A DNA stretch of 64,000 nt from Homoserinimonas sp. OAct 916 (GCF_003260275.1 NZ_QJHB01000007.1:124001-188000); one strand, 5' to 3'; counted from the stretch's first letter, positions 39,560 through 50,534 are shown. Numbers and translations: made by a program. The notes: generated by a model not told the origin, from the letters alone.

Positions 39560-39958
39560 ATGGGACGCTTCTTGCTTTCGCTCATCGTCAACGCGGTCGC
39601 CCTGTGGTTGACCACACTCATCGTTTCGGGTGTCACTATCACCGCCTACGCCTCAGACACGTTTGCGATCATCGTCACCTACCTCATGGTCGCCCTCATC
39701 TTCGGTGTGGTCAACGGGGTGCTGGGCACCTTCATCCGAATCATCGCATTCCCCCTCTACGTGCTGACCCTTGGCCTGCTGGCCCTGATCGTGAACGCCG
39801 CACTGCTGATGCTGGTCAGCGGGATCAGCGACCTGATCGGCTTTGGACTGCACGTGGACGACTTCTTTTGGTCGGGGGTCTTCGGCGCGATCGTACTGGC
39901 GATCGTGAGTTGGCTGCTCGGGCTCTTCATTCGCCCGTTGACGCGCCGCAAGGTCTGA
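39560..39958 (+). CDS. Four-helix membrane protein (phage holin 4_2 / DUF360-like)
   Basis: A 132-aa integral membrane protein with four hydrophobic helices and short loops, including the [33 protein letters not shown] stretch characteristic of the 'phage holin family 4 superfamily IV' members found as chromosomal genes in most bacteria. Despite the name there is no phage context here. Its function is unknown. The start ATG 39560 has no clear ribosome site. It is convergent with the hydrolase at 39974, with 15 bp between them. Confidence 0.85.
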   Translation: MGRFLLSLIVNAVALWLTTLIVSGVTITAYASDTFAIIVTYLMVALIFGVVNGVLGTFIRIIAFPLYVLTLGLLALIVNAALLMLVSGISDLIGFGLHVDDFFWSGVFGAIVLAIVSWLLGLFIRPLTRRKV

Positions 39959-39973
39959 ACCTCTCCTCGTCGG

Positions 39974-42014
<2,041 letters not shown>

Positions 42015-42415
42015 ATTTGACCCCTCCCTCCCGGTTTCGAGTCTTACGGGTTCGGGCACGCGCCACCGCTGATTTCCCCGATCCGTGCACAGGGGTGTCG
42101 CCGAGCCCGCTGCGGGGAGCGGTTGGAGAACCATTCGGTTTGATTCGCGCGCGGATTGATTCGCGCGGGTCTGGTTCCCGTGCGGCTCGACTCCGGCCAC
42201 TCCTCGACTGCCGCACAGCCCGACTAGGAACCAGCCACAATGCTCTCAGCCGCGAAGCACCTTGTCACGGTGCACGCGATCAAAGTGCACCCTGTCACAG
42301 TGCACCCACTGTCACTGTGCACGCAATCAAAGTGCACCCGGTCACGATGCACCCCGTCACGTTGCGAGTGGTCCGGCAGCAGTCAATGAGCCGATGAGCG
42401 GCACCCTGTTTCCGG
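42015..42415. other. Gap upstream of the WXG-like gene, holding a tandem repeat
   Basis: The region probably holds the promoter of the three-gene cassette. Open frames across it are shadows of the repeats and lack starts. The 15-bp array at 42265-42367 takes up a quarter of it. Confidence 0.5.
42265..42367. repeat. 15-bp tandem repeat, about seven copies
   Basis: Copies begin at 42265, 42280, 42295 (17 bp), 42312, 42327, 42342 and 42357, each like TCACGGTGCACGCGA or TCAAAGTGCACCCGG. Most contain the palindrome GTGCAC. Alternating TCAC and TCAA versions suggest growth by a 30-bp double unit. The array lies between trpF and the WXG-like gene. Confidence 0.88.
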
Positions 42416-43009
42416 TCAGTGCTTGGCTTCGCGCAGGAACCGGGTGATCAGGGAGGCATCCTTCACACCGGGCGCACTCTCCACGCCGCTGGAGACATCC
42501 ACCCCCCAGGGGGAAGCCGCCCGGATGGCTGCGGCGACGTTGTCGGGGCGAAGACCCCCCGCGAGCATCCACTGGCCGCTGAGCCTGCCGGCGAGCGCAC
42601 TGTAGTCCCAACTCTCGCCCGAACCCGCCCTGGGCGCGTCGACCAGGAGAATGTGTTCGCCGAGCGCCCCGGTCTCGGGGCGTTCGACTGTGTTCGGAAC
42701 GGCGCGGATCACTGTCTCAACCACGGGAAGAAGCCGGGCGATTTCCGCCGCGGTGCGGGTTCCGTGCACCTGGATCGTGTTCACGCGGGCCTCGGCGCTG
42801 TCGCGGAGCACCGTGTCGATTCCTTCGTCGCGGAAGACCCCCACTGTCATCACCCGGCCGGCGACCTGCTCAACGAGAACCCGAACCTGGGCGGCGCTGA
42901 TCTGTCGTGGGCTCGGCGACATCACGAATCCGATCGCGTCGGCGCCCCCGTCGATCGCCGCTTCGATCGCTTCAGTGGTTCGCAGCCCACAGATCTTCAC
43001 AAACACCAT
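42416..43009 (-). CDS. trpF: Phosphoribosylanthranilate isomerase
   Basis: Converts N-(5-phosphoribosyl)anthranilate to the deoxyribulose form in tryptophan synthesis; 197 aa, a small TIM barrel. VFVKICGLRTTEAIEAAIDGGADAIGFVMSPSPRQIS (catalytic Cys in KICGL), VGVFRDEG, IQVHGT and MLAGGLRPDNVAAAI are diagnostic. Most actinobacteria lack trpF and use the dual-function PriA instead, so its presence is of note. ATG 43009 is taken because KICGL must lie near the N-terminus. It stands alone, not in a trp operon. Confidence 0.93.
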   Translation of the reverse strand: MVFVKICGLRTTEAIEAAIDGGADAIGFVMSPSPRQISAAQVRVLVEQVAGRVMTVGVFRDEGIDTVLRDSAEARVNTIQVHGTRTAAEIARLLPVVETVIRAVPNTVERPETGALGEHILLVDAPRAGSGESWDYSALAGRLSGQWMLAGGLRPDNVAAAIRAASPWGVDVSSGVESAPGVKDASLITRFLREAKH

Positions 43010-43204
43010 TCCCCCAGTCTCCCACCGCCGAGAGTGCCCCACCGCCCGCAGTCTCCCCCACCGGCGTCGTCACGGGCTGCGGCCGACGCGGGTCGCGGCG
43101 TCGCGGGTCAGCGGTATCCGCCAAATCTTGGGATGATTGATCCACGATGACTGTGCGCCCCGCAGCATCACGATGCGACGCCCCTCGAGAGGATCCCGAC
43201 ACCG

Positions 43205-44593
43205 ATGACACCACTACCCGAGCAAGTGCTCAGCCCCCTCGATGGTCGCTACAAGCCGGTCGTGTCGGCTCTCGGCGAATACCTCTCCGAGGCCGGGCTC
43301 AACCGGGCCAGGGTTCAGGTGGAGGTGGAGTGGCTGATCCATCTGACGGGCAAGCGGATGTTCGGTTCCAGCCCCCTGTCCGACGACCAGATCGCCGCCC
43401 TGCGCCACCTGGTCACCGACTTCGGCCAGGCCGAGATCGATGAGCTCGCCGAACTCGAGGCCACCACCCGCCACGATGTCAAAGCGGTCGAGTATCTGGT
43501 TCGCCACCGCTTGGAGGCCCTGGGGCTCATACACATCGCGGAGCTCACGCACTTCGCCTGCACCAGCGAAGACATCAACAACCTGTCCTATGCGCTCGTC
43601 ATCGAGGCGGCCGTTCTGAAGATCTGGTTGCCCAAACTGGAGTCGGTGATCGGCGCACTGCGCTCCCTGGCCGAGAAGCACCGGGCGGTACCGATGTTGT
43701 CACGCACGCACGGGCAGCCGGCCACCCCCACAACCATGGGCAAGGAACTCGCGGTATTCGTCTTTCGGCTCGAGCGCATCAAGGCGCAGATCGAGGCCAC
43801 CGAATACCTGGGCAAATTCAGCGGGGCGACCGGAACGTGGGCGGCCCACCTCGCGGCTGACGACACGGTGGACTGGCCGGCCATCTCGCGCGAGTTCGTG
43901 ACCTCACTCGGCCTGGTGTTCAACCCGCTGACCACACAGATCGAGTCGCACGACTGGCAGGCGGAGCTGTACCAGAGGGTCAGCCACGTGGGCCGGGTTC
44001 TGCACAACCTGTGCACCGACGTGTGGACCTACATCTCGCTCGGCTACTTCAAGCAGATCCCGCAAGCCGGTGCCACGGGTTCATCGACCATGCCGCACAA
44101 GATAAACCCGATCCGGTTCGAGAATGCTGAGGCGAACCTGGAGTTGGCCAGTGCGATTCTCGACTCGCTGTCGGCGACTCTGGTCACCTCCCGTCTGCAA
44201 CGCGACCTGACGGATTCGACCACGCAGCGCAACATCGGTGTGGGGCTGGGACACTCGCTGCTGGCACTGGACAACATCGTGCGCGGGCTCGGCGAGATCG
44301 ACCTCGACGTCGCCGTTCTGGCCGCCGATCTCGATTCCAACTGGGAGGTGCTCGGAGAGGCGATCCAGACGGTCATCCGAGCCGAGGTTGCCGCCGGCCG
44401 TTCGCAGATCGAAGACCCATATGCGCTGCTGAAGGAACTGACCCGCGGCAAGCGCATCGGCCAGGCCGAGCTGGTCACCTTCGTTGGCGACCTCGACATC
44501 TCCGATGCCGCGAAGGCCCGTCTGACCGCGCTCACCCCGGCAAGTTACATCGGCGTCGCGGAACAACTGGTCGACGAGGTCCGCCGCCCGTAA
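43205..44593 (+). CDS. purB: Adenylosuccinate lyase
   Basis: Cleaves SAICAR and adenylosuccinate in purine synthesis; 462 aa, mostly helical, homotetrameric. LSPLDGRYKPVVSALGEYLSE at the start, HFACTSEDINNLSYAL (catalytic Ser/His region), SRTHGQPATPTTMGKE, and the fumarase-family signature GSSTMPHKINPIRFENAEAN (about 288-307) make this the E. coli-like PurB. ATG 43205 is preceded by GAGAGGAT at 43188-43195. Its 5' neighbour trpF is divergent. Confidence 0.97.
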   Translation: MTPLPEQVLSPLDGRYKPVVSALGEYLSEAGLNRARVQVEVEWLIHLTGKRMFGSSPLSDDQIAALRHLVTDFGQAEIDELAELEATTRHDVKAVEYLVRHRLEALGLIHIAELTHFACTSEDINNLSYALVIEAAVLKIWLPKLESVIGALRSLAEKHRAVPMLSRTHGQPATPTTMGKELAVFVFRLERIKAQIEATEYLGKFSGATGTWAAHLAADDTVDWPAISREFVTSLGLVFNPLTTQIESHDWQAELYQRVSHVGRVLHNLCTDVWTYISLGYFKQIPQAGATGSSTMPHKINPIRFENAEANLELASAILDSLSATLVTSRLQRDLTDSTTQRNIGVGLGHSLLALDNIVRGLGEIDLDVAVLAADLDSNWEVLGEAIQTVIRAEVAAGRSQIEDPYALLKELTRGKRIGQAELVTFVGDLDISDAAKARLTALTPASYIGVAEQLVDEVRRP

Positions 44594-44813
44594 CCGCGGC
44601 GGGCCACGCCCCGCCCGGCCCCACCACGCCCCGCCCGGCCACGCCCAGTCGCGCGTCGTCGCGTCGCCGAAACATGCACGGCTTTCGCCTACCGCCCACT
44701 TCAGCCTGTTTTCGCCGACCCGAGATCAGTTTTACCTGTTCTCGACCACGCCTCCCCGGGAAGCCGAACCGGGCAGCTGTCCACATGCTCACAACTGCGA
44801 GCCGAAACGGGCG

Positions 44814-45725
44814 GTGAACACGGCAACGTTGACGAGTATGGTCAGCCCGATACAGATACCCCGCAGCCCCACCGTTGACCTGACCCGCTTCGGGTTTCTC
44901 GCCACCAGATCTCAAGTTCGTGCGAGCGGTACGAGCGAGCGCACCCTGCAGCGTGCGATCAGCGCGGGTGAGTTGTTGCCGATCGGCCGAAGCTGGGTGG
45001 CCAACGCAGGCGCAGACCGGCGAGCGATGCGGGCGGTGGCACTTCGTGGTCGCCTGGCCGCGTCATCCGCCCTCTCCAGCTACGGCGTGTGGGTCACCCG
45101 GGACAGCGGCCTGTGGATTGCCCACCCGCGAAGCGCCAGCAGGTTGCCGCCCCTGGCCATGAATGAGCAGCGCCTCTGGACGCACGAGTTCTTTCCGTGC
45201 ACGAGTGACACGCGATGGCGCGTTTCTGTGCACGACGCATTGCTTCAGGCTGTGAAGGTGGAATCCGCGAATGATGCCATTGCCTCGTTCGACAGCGCCC
45301 TGAACCAGGGGCTGGTCACACGTGCAGATGTGGATGGGATCTTCGCCTGCGTGCCGCGTCGGGTGCGTCGTTTGCGCAGGCGGCTGAGCGCGAGAGCCGA
45401 CTCGGGTCTGGAAACCCTGATGCGGCTCGCCGCCGAGGACGAGGGCTGGCAGGTCGAAGCGCAGGTGATGATTGCCGGCGTGGGCTATGTCGATCTTCTG
45501 ATCAACGGTTGGTTGGTGATCGAACTCGACGGGAGTCTCTGGCATGACGATGAGGCATCGGGGGACAAAGACGCCCACCGCAATGCCCAACTCGTTCTGC
45601 TGGGATATCGCTGGCACCGTTTTCGATACAGACAGGTGATGCACGATCTGCCCCGATGCATCGACGTCATCCGCGCACTCTTGTCTGGGGGCCGCCCGAT
45701 GGTCAGAACAGGCTCAGTGCGGTGA
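44814..45725 (+). CDS. DUF559 endonuclease-like protein with AbiEi-type N-terminus
   Basis: A 303-aa protein. The N-terminal part (TRFGFLATRSQVRASGTSERTLQRAISAGELLPIGRSWVA) is a winged helix like that of AbiEi-type antitoxins. The C-terminal part (GLETLMRLAAEDEGWQVEAQVMIAGVGYVDLLINGWLVIELDGSLWHDD…DAHRNAQLVLLGYRWHRFRYRQV) is the DUF559/Vsr-like PD-(D/E)xK nuclease fold: Glu of GLETL, Asp of YVDLLI, and E-x-D. Such solitary genes are common in Microbacteriaceae; they may be defence or toxin-antitoxin remnants. The start is GTG 44814 or ATG 44838; no ribosome site decides. Confidence 0.82.
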   Translation: MNTATLTSMVSPIQIPRSPTVDLTRFGFLATRSQVRASGTSERTLQRAISAGELLPIGRSWVANAGADRRAMRAVALRGRLAASSALSSYGVWVTRDSGLWIAHPRSASRLPPLAMNEQRLWTHEFFPCTSDTRWRVSVHDALLQAVKVESANDAIASFDSALNQGLVTRADVDGIFACVPRRVRRLRRRLSARADSGLETLMRLAAEDEGWQVEAQVMIAGVGYVDLLINGWLVIELDGSLWHDDEASGDKDAHRNAQLVLLGYRWHRFRYRQVMHDLPRCIDVIRALLSGGRPMVRTGSVR

Positions 45726-45791
45726 AAAGGCGCGAATCAGGCTGTTGACGGCAGCGGCCTGTCATTTCTGCATGTTCTCAGCGCGCCGCTC

Positions 45792-46079
45792 TCAGGGAGC
45801 TGGCGGGGTCTCGCCCGGGCGGGTGCTGGGCGCGGCATGTGCATCGGTGGGGTCGAAGGCGCCGGGCTTGATGGAAAGCATGATCAGGCTGACCATGATC
45901 AGGCACAGCACGAACGTGATGCCGAAACCGATCAGCGAGAAGAGCGGCTTGTGGGTGGTCAGAAGCACCGTGAGTCCGACGAAGAGGGCGATCCCTGCCG
46001 ACAGTCCGAGGATCTCAGCCGGTTTCAACCGGCTCTTCCGGGAGTTGTCGGGCTGTGCTGCGGGCGAGGTGCTGGTCAC
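45792..46079 (-). CDS. Small two-helix membrane protein
   Basis: A 95-aa protein: polar N-terminus, two membrane helices (ILGLSAGIALFVGLTVLLTT and LFSLIGFGITFVLCLIMVSLIML), and a Pro-rich tail. Not recognised beyond 'actinobacterial membrane protein'. GTG 46079 overlaps the stop of the upstream membrane-protein gene by GTGA, so the two are coupled. Confidence 0.75.
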   Translation of the reverse strand: MTSTSPAAQPDNSRKSRLKPAEILGLSAGIALFVGLTVLLTTHKPLFSLIGFGITFVLCLIMVSLIMLSIKPGAFDPTDAHAAPSTRPGETPPAP

Positions 46080-46699
46080 GTGGTTCTCTCAGTCTCTGTA
46101 GATGTACCGGTTTCGGCCTGGAGGTTGGTCGGGTCTGCGGCATCACCGGCCGGCGTCGGGGTTGCCCACTTGAGGGAGAATCCCGCGATCATGAGATAGA
46201 CCCCGAGAATCGCGGCGTACGCACCGAACAGGCCGACGGCAGTGACGGAGTCGGGTGCGATCAGCAGAAAAACGATGGCCAGGATCGCGGTCATCGCCCC
46301 ACCGATCAGCCAGTCGCGGCTGAGCGCGTTTCCCGGCTTGACCCGTACACCGCTGTACAGTTCGAGAAATCCGGTGACGGCCGCCCAGACGCTGACCAGA
46401 TAGAGAAAGACTCCGACACCCGCCGCGTTGAGCAGCAATGCCCCGACCCCGGCGAGCACGCCGATCACACCCTGACTGACCACGAGCGTGCGGGCGGTCC
46501 CCCGCGGCATCCGCTGGTGACTGAAGCCGGCGAGCACTACCCCGGTGGCGACAGCGAAGCAACCGAAGACAATCAGCCCGAGCTGCGCCGAGTGGTCCTG
46601 CGAGAACGTGATGACGATCGTGGCCAGCAGGGCGGGCAATGCGCGGATGATCGGCACTGGCCAGTAGCGGTGATTCGACTCCTGTTGCGGCACAGTCAC
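46076..46699 (-). CDS. Six-helix membrane protein (DUF308/HdeD-like)
   Basis: A 207-aa membrane protein with six hydrophobic helices arranged as three pairs (for example IGVLAGVGALLLNAAGVGVFLYLVSVWAAVTGFLELYSG), the repeat pattern of HdeD/DUF308 proteins. Function unknown; acid-stress links are known only for E. coli HdeD. I place the start at GTG 46699 (AAGGAG ten bases upstream); ATG 46723 is an alternative. The 95-aa gene follows by a GTGA overlap. Confidence 0.75.
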   Translation of the reverse strand: MTVPQQESNHRYWPVPIIRALPALLATIVITFSQDHSAQLGLIVFGCFAVATGVVLAGFSHQRMPRGTARTLVVSQGVIGVLAGVGALLLNAAGVGVFLYLVSVWAAVTGFLELYSGVRVKPGNALSRDWLIGGAMTAILAIVFLLIAPDSVTAVGLFGAYAAILGVYLMIAGFSLKWATPTPAGDAADPTNLQAETGTSTETERTT

Positions 46700-46916
46700 G
46701 CTCGAGGTTCTCCTTAGGATCATTTGAGGCCGTCCGGGCTGAGCCTCGGCCGACTCGTTCACCGGCCGACTCGTTTCGGCCAGTTGCATCGGCCAGCGCT
46801 TCACTCGGTCGACCCGACCAGTTTACGTCCCCGTGATCCGCTGTCTCTCCGCAGACACCAAATGACGAAGACGTCGCCGCACAATCACAGCTGCTCGGCC
46901 CCAGGTGCGAATGGGT

Positions 46917-48293
46917 CTAGGCAGGCGCCATGTCGGCAAAACGGGAGAAGTGACCGTGGAAGCCGACCGTGATGGTGTCGGTCGGCCCGTTGCGGTGCTT
47001 TGCGACGATGAAGTCGGCCTCGCCCGCACGCGGGTTGTCCTTCTCGTACGCACTTTCGCGGTGCAGAAGAATCACCATGTCGGCGTCTTGCTCAAGAGAC
47101 CCCGACTCACGCAGGTCGGAAAGCGCCGGCTTCTTGTCGGTGCGCTGCTCCGGTCCACGGTTCAGTTGTGACAGAGCGATCACCGGAACCTGCAGCTCTT
47201 TCGCCATCAGCTTGAGTGCCCGGGAAAACTCGCTCACCTCTTGCTGTCGGGACTCGACCTTCTTGCCGCTGGTCATCAGCTGCAGATAGTCGATCACGAC
47301 CATCTTGAGGCCCACCCGCTGTTTGAGGCGGCGGCACTTGGCCCGGATCTCGACGAGCGTCATGTTCGGGCTGTCGTCGATATACAGCGGCGCGTCGTTG
47401 ATGCGGCCACGGGTGGAAGCAATCGTGGTCCAGTCGCGCGCGTCGACTGTTCCCTTGCGCATGTGTTGCAACGGCACGGATGCCTCGGCCGACAGCAGGC
47501 GCATCGCAATCTCGCTGCGCCCCATCTCGAGCGAGAAGAAGATGGTCGGCATGTCGTGTTTGATGGCTGCGGAGCGTGCGAAGTCAAGCGCCAGCGTTGA
47601 CTTTCCGAGGGCCGGACGGGCGGCCAGGATGATCAGCTGCCCGGCGTGCAGCCCGTTGGTGAGGCTGTCGAGTTGCGCGAATCCTGTAGGCACGCCGGTC
47701 ATCTGCCCGTCGCGCCCCGTCGCAGCCTCGATCTCTTCGATTGCGACGTTCACCGCGTCTGTCAGCGGCACATAGTCTTCGGTCTCGGTGCCCCCGGTAA
47801 CGGCATAGACCTCGGCCTGGGCATTGTTCACGAGGTCGAGCACCTCGCCCTCACCGGAGTAGCCCATCTGCGCGATACGGGTGCCCACTTCGACCAGGCG
47901 GCGCAGCAGGGCGCGCTCGGCGACGATTGAGGCGTAGTAGCCGGCGTTGGCCGCCGTCGGCACCAGGCCGGTCAGCGTGTGCAGGTAGTCGGCACCGCCG
48001 CCGCGGCTCAGTTGGCCGGTCTTGGTCAGCTCGTCGGTGACCGCAATCACATCGGTGGGCTCGCCGTGTGCATACAGCGAGAGGATGGCCTCGAAGATGA
48101 CCTCGTGCTTGGGGATGTAGAAGTCGACCCCGCGGACGGTCTCGACCACGTCAGCGACCGCATCCTTCGACAGCAGCATGCCCCCGAGCGCGCTCTGTTC
48201 GGCGAGAAGATCGTGCGGTGGGGTGCGTTCCGAACTGCGCGCGTCGCCCGAGGTGCGTTGGTCGCCTGCCAGCCCCAGATGAGCTATCGACAC
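46917..48293 (-). CDS. dnaB: Replicative DNA helicase DnaB
   Basis: The hexameric 5'-3' helicase of the replication fork, 458 aa. N-terminal primase-binding domain (PPHDLLAEQSALGGMLLSKDAVADV), linker, and RecA-like motor: Walker A ARPALGKSTLALD, Walker B KMVVIDYLQLM, LSQLNRGPEQR and DLRESGSLEQDAD. It is uninterrupted; many actinobacterial dnaB genes carry an intein at the Walker A site, which is absent here. GTG 48293 has AAGGAG upstream. The 426-bp region upstream carries DnaA-box-like sequences. Confidence 0.97.
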   Translation of the reverse strand: MSIAHLGLAGDQRTSGDARSSERTPPHDLLAEQSALGGMLLSKDAVADVVETVRGVDFYIPKHEVIFEAILSLYAHGEPTDVIAVTDELTKTGQLSRGGGADYLHTLTGLVPTAANAGYYASIVAERALLRRLVEVGTRIAQMGYSGEGEVLDLVNNAQAEVYAVTGGTETEDYVPLTDAVNVAIEEIEAATGRDGQMTGVPTGFAQLDSLTNGLHAGQLIILAARPALGKSTLALDFARSAAIKHDMPTIFFSLEMGRSEIAMRLLSAEASVPLQHMRKGTVDARDWTTIASTRGRINDAPLYIDDSPNMTLVEIRAKCRRLKQRVGLKMVVIDYLQLMTSGKKVESRQQEVSEFSRALKLMAKELQVPVIALSQLNRGPEQRTDKKPALSDLRESGSLEQDADMVILLHRESAYEKDNPRAGEADFIVAKHRNGPTDTITVGFHGHFSRFADMAPA

Positions 48294-48719
48294 GAGCGTC
48301 TCCTTAGACCTTCACAGTAAAACACTTGAGTCCCTCATGCATAGCAGGGGCCACCGACACGACCAGTGACGGTGACCCGGATTCTTGCGGTGAAGTATGT
48401 TCCCCCCAACCATAGAAACTGCGCGAACGGGGTACAAACGAGCCTGTGGACAGACCTGTGCACAACTAGCGCGAAACGCCGGGGAGCTTGCCCCATCCCT
48501 GTGGACAGTTCTGTGGAGAGAGTCCACAATGTGATAAAGAAACCACTTCTGACCAGCTATTCTATTTTTCACACCCTGTGGGAACAGACATCCCTAAACT
48601 GTCACTTGAATGTTGTTGAGATTTTGCTCATCTGTGCATAACACGGGGGGAGAACACCCCCCCTTAACGGGGTGTAGCGGCAGGTGAAAACCTGCCGCTA
48701 CACGCCTTGCTCAGCCGAA
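48294..48719. promoter_or_regulatory. dnaB upstream region with clustered DnaA-box-like sequences
   Basis: Five 9-mers resemble DnaA boxes (TTATNCACA / TTGTCCACA): TGTGGACAG at 48445-48453 and 48500-48508, TGTGCACAA at 48457-48465, TTTTTCACA at 48565-48573, and TGTGCATAA at 48633-48641, the last an exact TTATGCACA on the minus strand. The segment 48525-48645 is clearly AT-richer than its surroundings. DnaA control of dnaB or DnaA titration is possible. No protein gene was found here. Confidence 0.55.
48672..48703 (-). terminator. Terminator of the rpsF-rplI operon
   Basis: A perfect 14-bp stem (48672-48685 with 48690-48703) and 4-base loop, 16 bases after the rplI stop. On the minus strand it is followed by a small C/G hairpin rather than a T-run. 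Confidence 0.8.
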
Positions 48720-49175
48720 TTACTTGGCGGAGACCACCTGCAACTTGATCACCGCGGTGATGTCGTCGCGCAGCTTGACGGTTGCCTCGTGCATGCCGGT
48801 CAGCTTGATCGGTGCCGAGACCTGGATCTTCTTCTTGTCGATCGTGCCGAGGCCCTGATCGGCGACCGCCTGAGCGATGTCTCCGGTCTTGACGGAACCG
48901 AACAAACGACCACCGGCTCCAGTCTTCACCGCAAGTTTCACGGTCGCGTGCTCCAGGATGTCCTTCACGTGGTTCGCCTCTTCGATCGTGGCGTGCTCCC
49001 GTGCGGACCGAGCGGCCTTGATCTGCTCGATCTGCTTCTCTCCACCGCGCGTCCAGGAAACCCCGAAGCCCTGTGGGATCAGGTAGTTGCGGGCGTAGCC
49101 GCTCTTCACCTCGACCACGTCGCCGGGCTGGCCGAGACCTGTGACCTCATGGGTCAATATGACTTTGTTAGGCAT
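48720..49175 (-). CDS. rplI: 50S ribosomal protein L9
   Basis: 151 aa with the L9 N-terminal signature [23 protein letters not shown], connecting helix ([30 protein letters not shown]) and C-terminal domain. Last gene of the S6-SSB-S18-L9 operon; ATG 49175 has AAGGAG seven bases upstream. Confidence 0.98.
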   Translation of the reverse strand: MPNKVILTHEVTGLGQPGDVVEVKSGYARNYLIPQGFGVSWTRGGEKQIEQIKAARSAREHATIEEANHVKDILEHATVKLAVKTGAGGRLFGSVKTGDIAQAVADQGLGTIDKKKIQVSAPIKLTGMHEATVKLRDDITAVIKLQVVSAK

Positions 49176-49186
49176 TGTTGTTCTCC

Positions 49187-49450
49187 TTAGCGGCCTGAGC
49201 CTGCGTATGGCAGCAAGGCCATCTCGCGGGCGTTCTTAACGGCACGGGCGATGAGTCGCTGCTCCTGAACAGAAACACCGGTGATACGGCGGGCGCGGAT
49301 CTTTCCACGCTCGGAGATGAACCTGCGCAGTGTCGCGACATCTTTGTAGTCGATGACACCGACACGAATCGCCTTCGCTGGGGCGACGTTCTTGCCGTCT
49401 TTGCCCTTGCGGATCGGCTTGCGGCGGTCGCCGCTAGATTTTCCAGCCAT
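49187..49450 (-). CDS. rpsR: 30S ribosomal protein S18, cysteine-free
   Basis: 87 aa; [52 protein letters not shown] is the S18 core. No cysteines, so this is the zinc-independent type. It lies 11 bp before rplI and 114 bp after ssb. S18 binds S6 in the 30S platform, matching their shared operon. Confidence 0.97.
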   Translation of the reverse strand: MAGKSSGDRRKPIRKGKDGKNVAPAKAIRVGVIDYKDVATLRRFISERGKIRARRITGVSVQEQRLIARAVKNAREMALLPYAGSGR

Positions 49451-49564
49451 GATTTCCTTTACTTTCCTTCACGATGTGTAGTTTGGCCGCGATCTCGGCG
49501 GGATCTGTCTGGACGAATGTCACAGCATCCGTCAAATTCCCCACTCGGGTCGCGGGACCACCGG

Positions 49565-50071
49565 TCAGAACGGGGTCTCGTCCGGGTAGTTGTTCGGCGC
49601 GTTGCCGGGGGTGTTCCACACGTCTCCGGCGGGTGCTGCCTGTGCTGCCGGCGCCTGCGCCCACGGCTCGTTCGTCTGGGTGGAACCACCGCTGCGGCCT
49701 CCACCGGGTGCTGAACGAGTGACCTGTGCTGTGGCGTAACGCAACGATGGACCGACCTCGTCGACCTCGAGTTCGATGCTGGTGCGCTTCTCGCCCTCTT
49801 TGGTCTCGTACGAGCGCTGCTTCAGGCGGCCGGTCGCTACGACCCGCATGCCCTTGGTCAGTGAACCCGCCACGTGCTCGGCGAACTCACGCCAGACGCT
49901 GGCACGCAGGAAGAGCGCGTCACCATCTTTCCAATCGTTCGTCGCGCGGTCGAAGTTGCGCGGCGTCGAAGCGATTGTGAAGTTGGCGACGGCAAGCCCG
50001 TTCTGCGTGTAGCGCAGCTCCGGATCCGCGGTGAGGTTTCCCACAACCGTGATGATCGTTTCGCCCGCCAT
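49565..50071 (-). CDS. ssb: Single-stranded DNA-binding protein
   Basis: 168 aa. The OB fold occupies residues 1-112 ([32 protein letters not shown]…[37 protein letters not shown]), followed by a flexible Gly/Gln/Pro/Ala linker. The acidic tip ends YPDETPF: it keeps the terminal Pro-Phe that recruits partner proteins, but with fewer acids than the common DDDxPF. ATG 50071 is two bases past the rpsF stop. Housekeeping replication and repair protein. Confidence 0.97.
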   Translation of the reverse strand: MAGETIITVVGNLTADPELRYTQNGLAVANFTIASTPRNFDRATNDWKDGDALFLRASVWREFAEHVAGSLTKGMRVVATGRLKQRSYETKEGEKRTSIELEVDEVGPSLRYATAQVTRSAPGGGRSGGSTQTNEPWAQAPAAQAAPAGDVWNTPGNAPNNYPDETPF

Positions 50072-50073
50072 CG

Positions 50074-50487
50074 TTACGCTTCCTTAGCGGCGTCGGCAGG
50101 TGCCGCTTCCGTGGGAGCAGCCGGCTTGGCGGCGATCGCTGCAGCCTTGCGGGCTGCCTTCTCTGCGGCCAGCTTGGTGGCCTCGGCGACCTGTGCAATC
50201 GCTTCCTCGGCCCGCAGCACCTTGGTGCGCATGACGGCCTCGGACAGTTTCAGCTGGCGGTCGAGTTCCGTCGTGGTCGAGGCGTTCGCGGTGAAGTCGA
50301 CGACGGCATAGATGCCCTCAGACTTCTTGTTGATCTCATAAGCGAGCCGGCGACGTCCCCAGATGTCGATCTTGTCGATCGTGCCACCGTCGTTGCGAAC
50401 GACATTCAGGAACTTGTCCAGGCTGGGTGCCACGGTGCGCTCGTCGATCTCTGGATCGAGGATCACCATCAATTCATACTGATGCAT
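50074..50487 (-). CDS. rpsF: 30S ribosomal protein S6
   Basis: 137 aa: [50 protein letters not shown], and an Ala/Glu-rich C-terminal extension of about 40 residues. First gene of the operon. AAGGAGGTG lies ten bases upstream of ATG 50487. A TATAGT -10 (50513-50508) lies 20 bases upstream of the start codon, giving a very short leader. Confidence 0.97.
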   Translation of the reverse strand: MHQYELMVILDPEIDERTVAPSLDKFLNVVRNDGGTIDKIDIWGRRRLAYEINKKSEGIYAVVDFTANASTTTELDRQLKLSEAVMRTKVLRAEEAIAQVAEATKLAAEKAARKAAAIAAKPAAPTEAAPADAAKEA

Positions 50488-50515
50488 AACTAACCCACCT
50501 CCTTCGGACTATACG

Positions 50516-50534
50516 GTCGCAGACTTTCTGCGAC
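50516..50534. promoter_or_regulatory. Inverted repeat over the rpsF promoter spacer
   Basis: GTCGCAGA-ctt-TCTGCGAC, a perfect 8-bp inverted repeat immediately upstream of the TATAGT -10 at 50513-50508, reaching into the expected -35 position. It is either an operator or a DNA structure over the promoter; with this -10 it would not be transcribed, so an S6:S18 RNA site is less likely. Confidence 0.5.

Noticed and set aside
39560-39958. Prophage holin
   Set aside because: The family name is historical; there are no phage genes around and such genes are common in core genomes.
42265-42367. CRISPR array
   Set aside because: The repeats are 15 bp with no spacers of unique sequence and no cas genes nearby.
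48294-48719. oriC
   Set aside because: Despite DnaA-box-like sequences, dnaA and dnaN are not adjacent, and parA/parB place the likely origin beyond the right edge.
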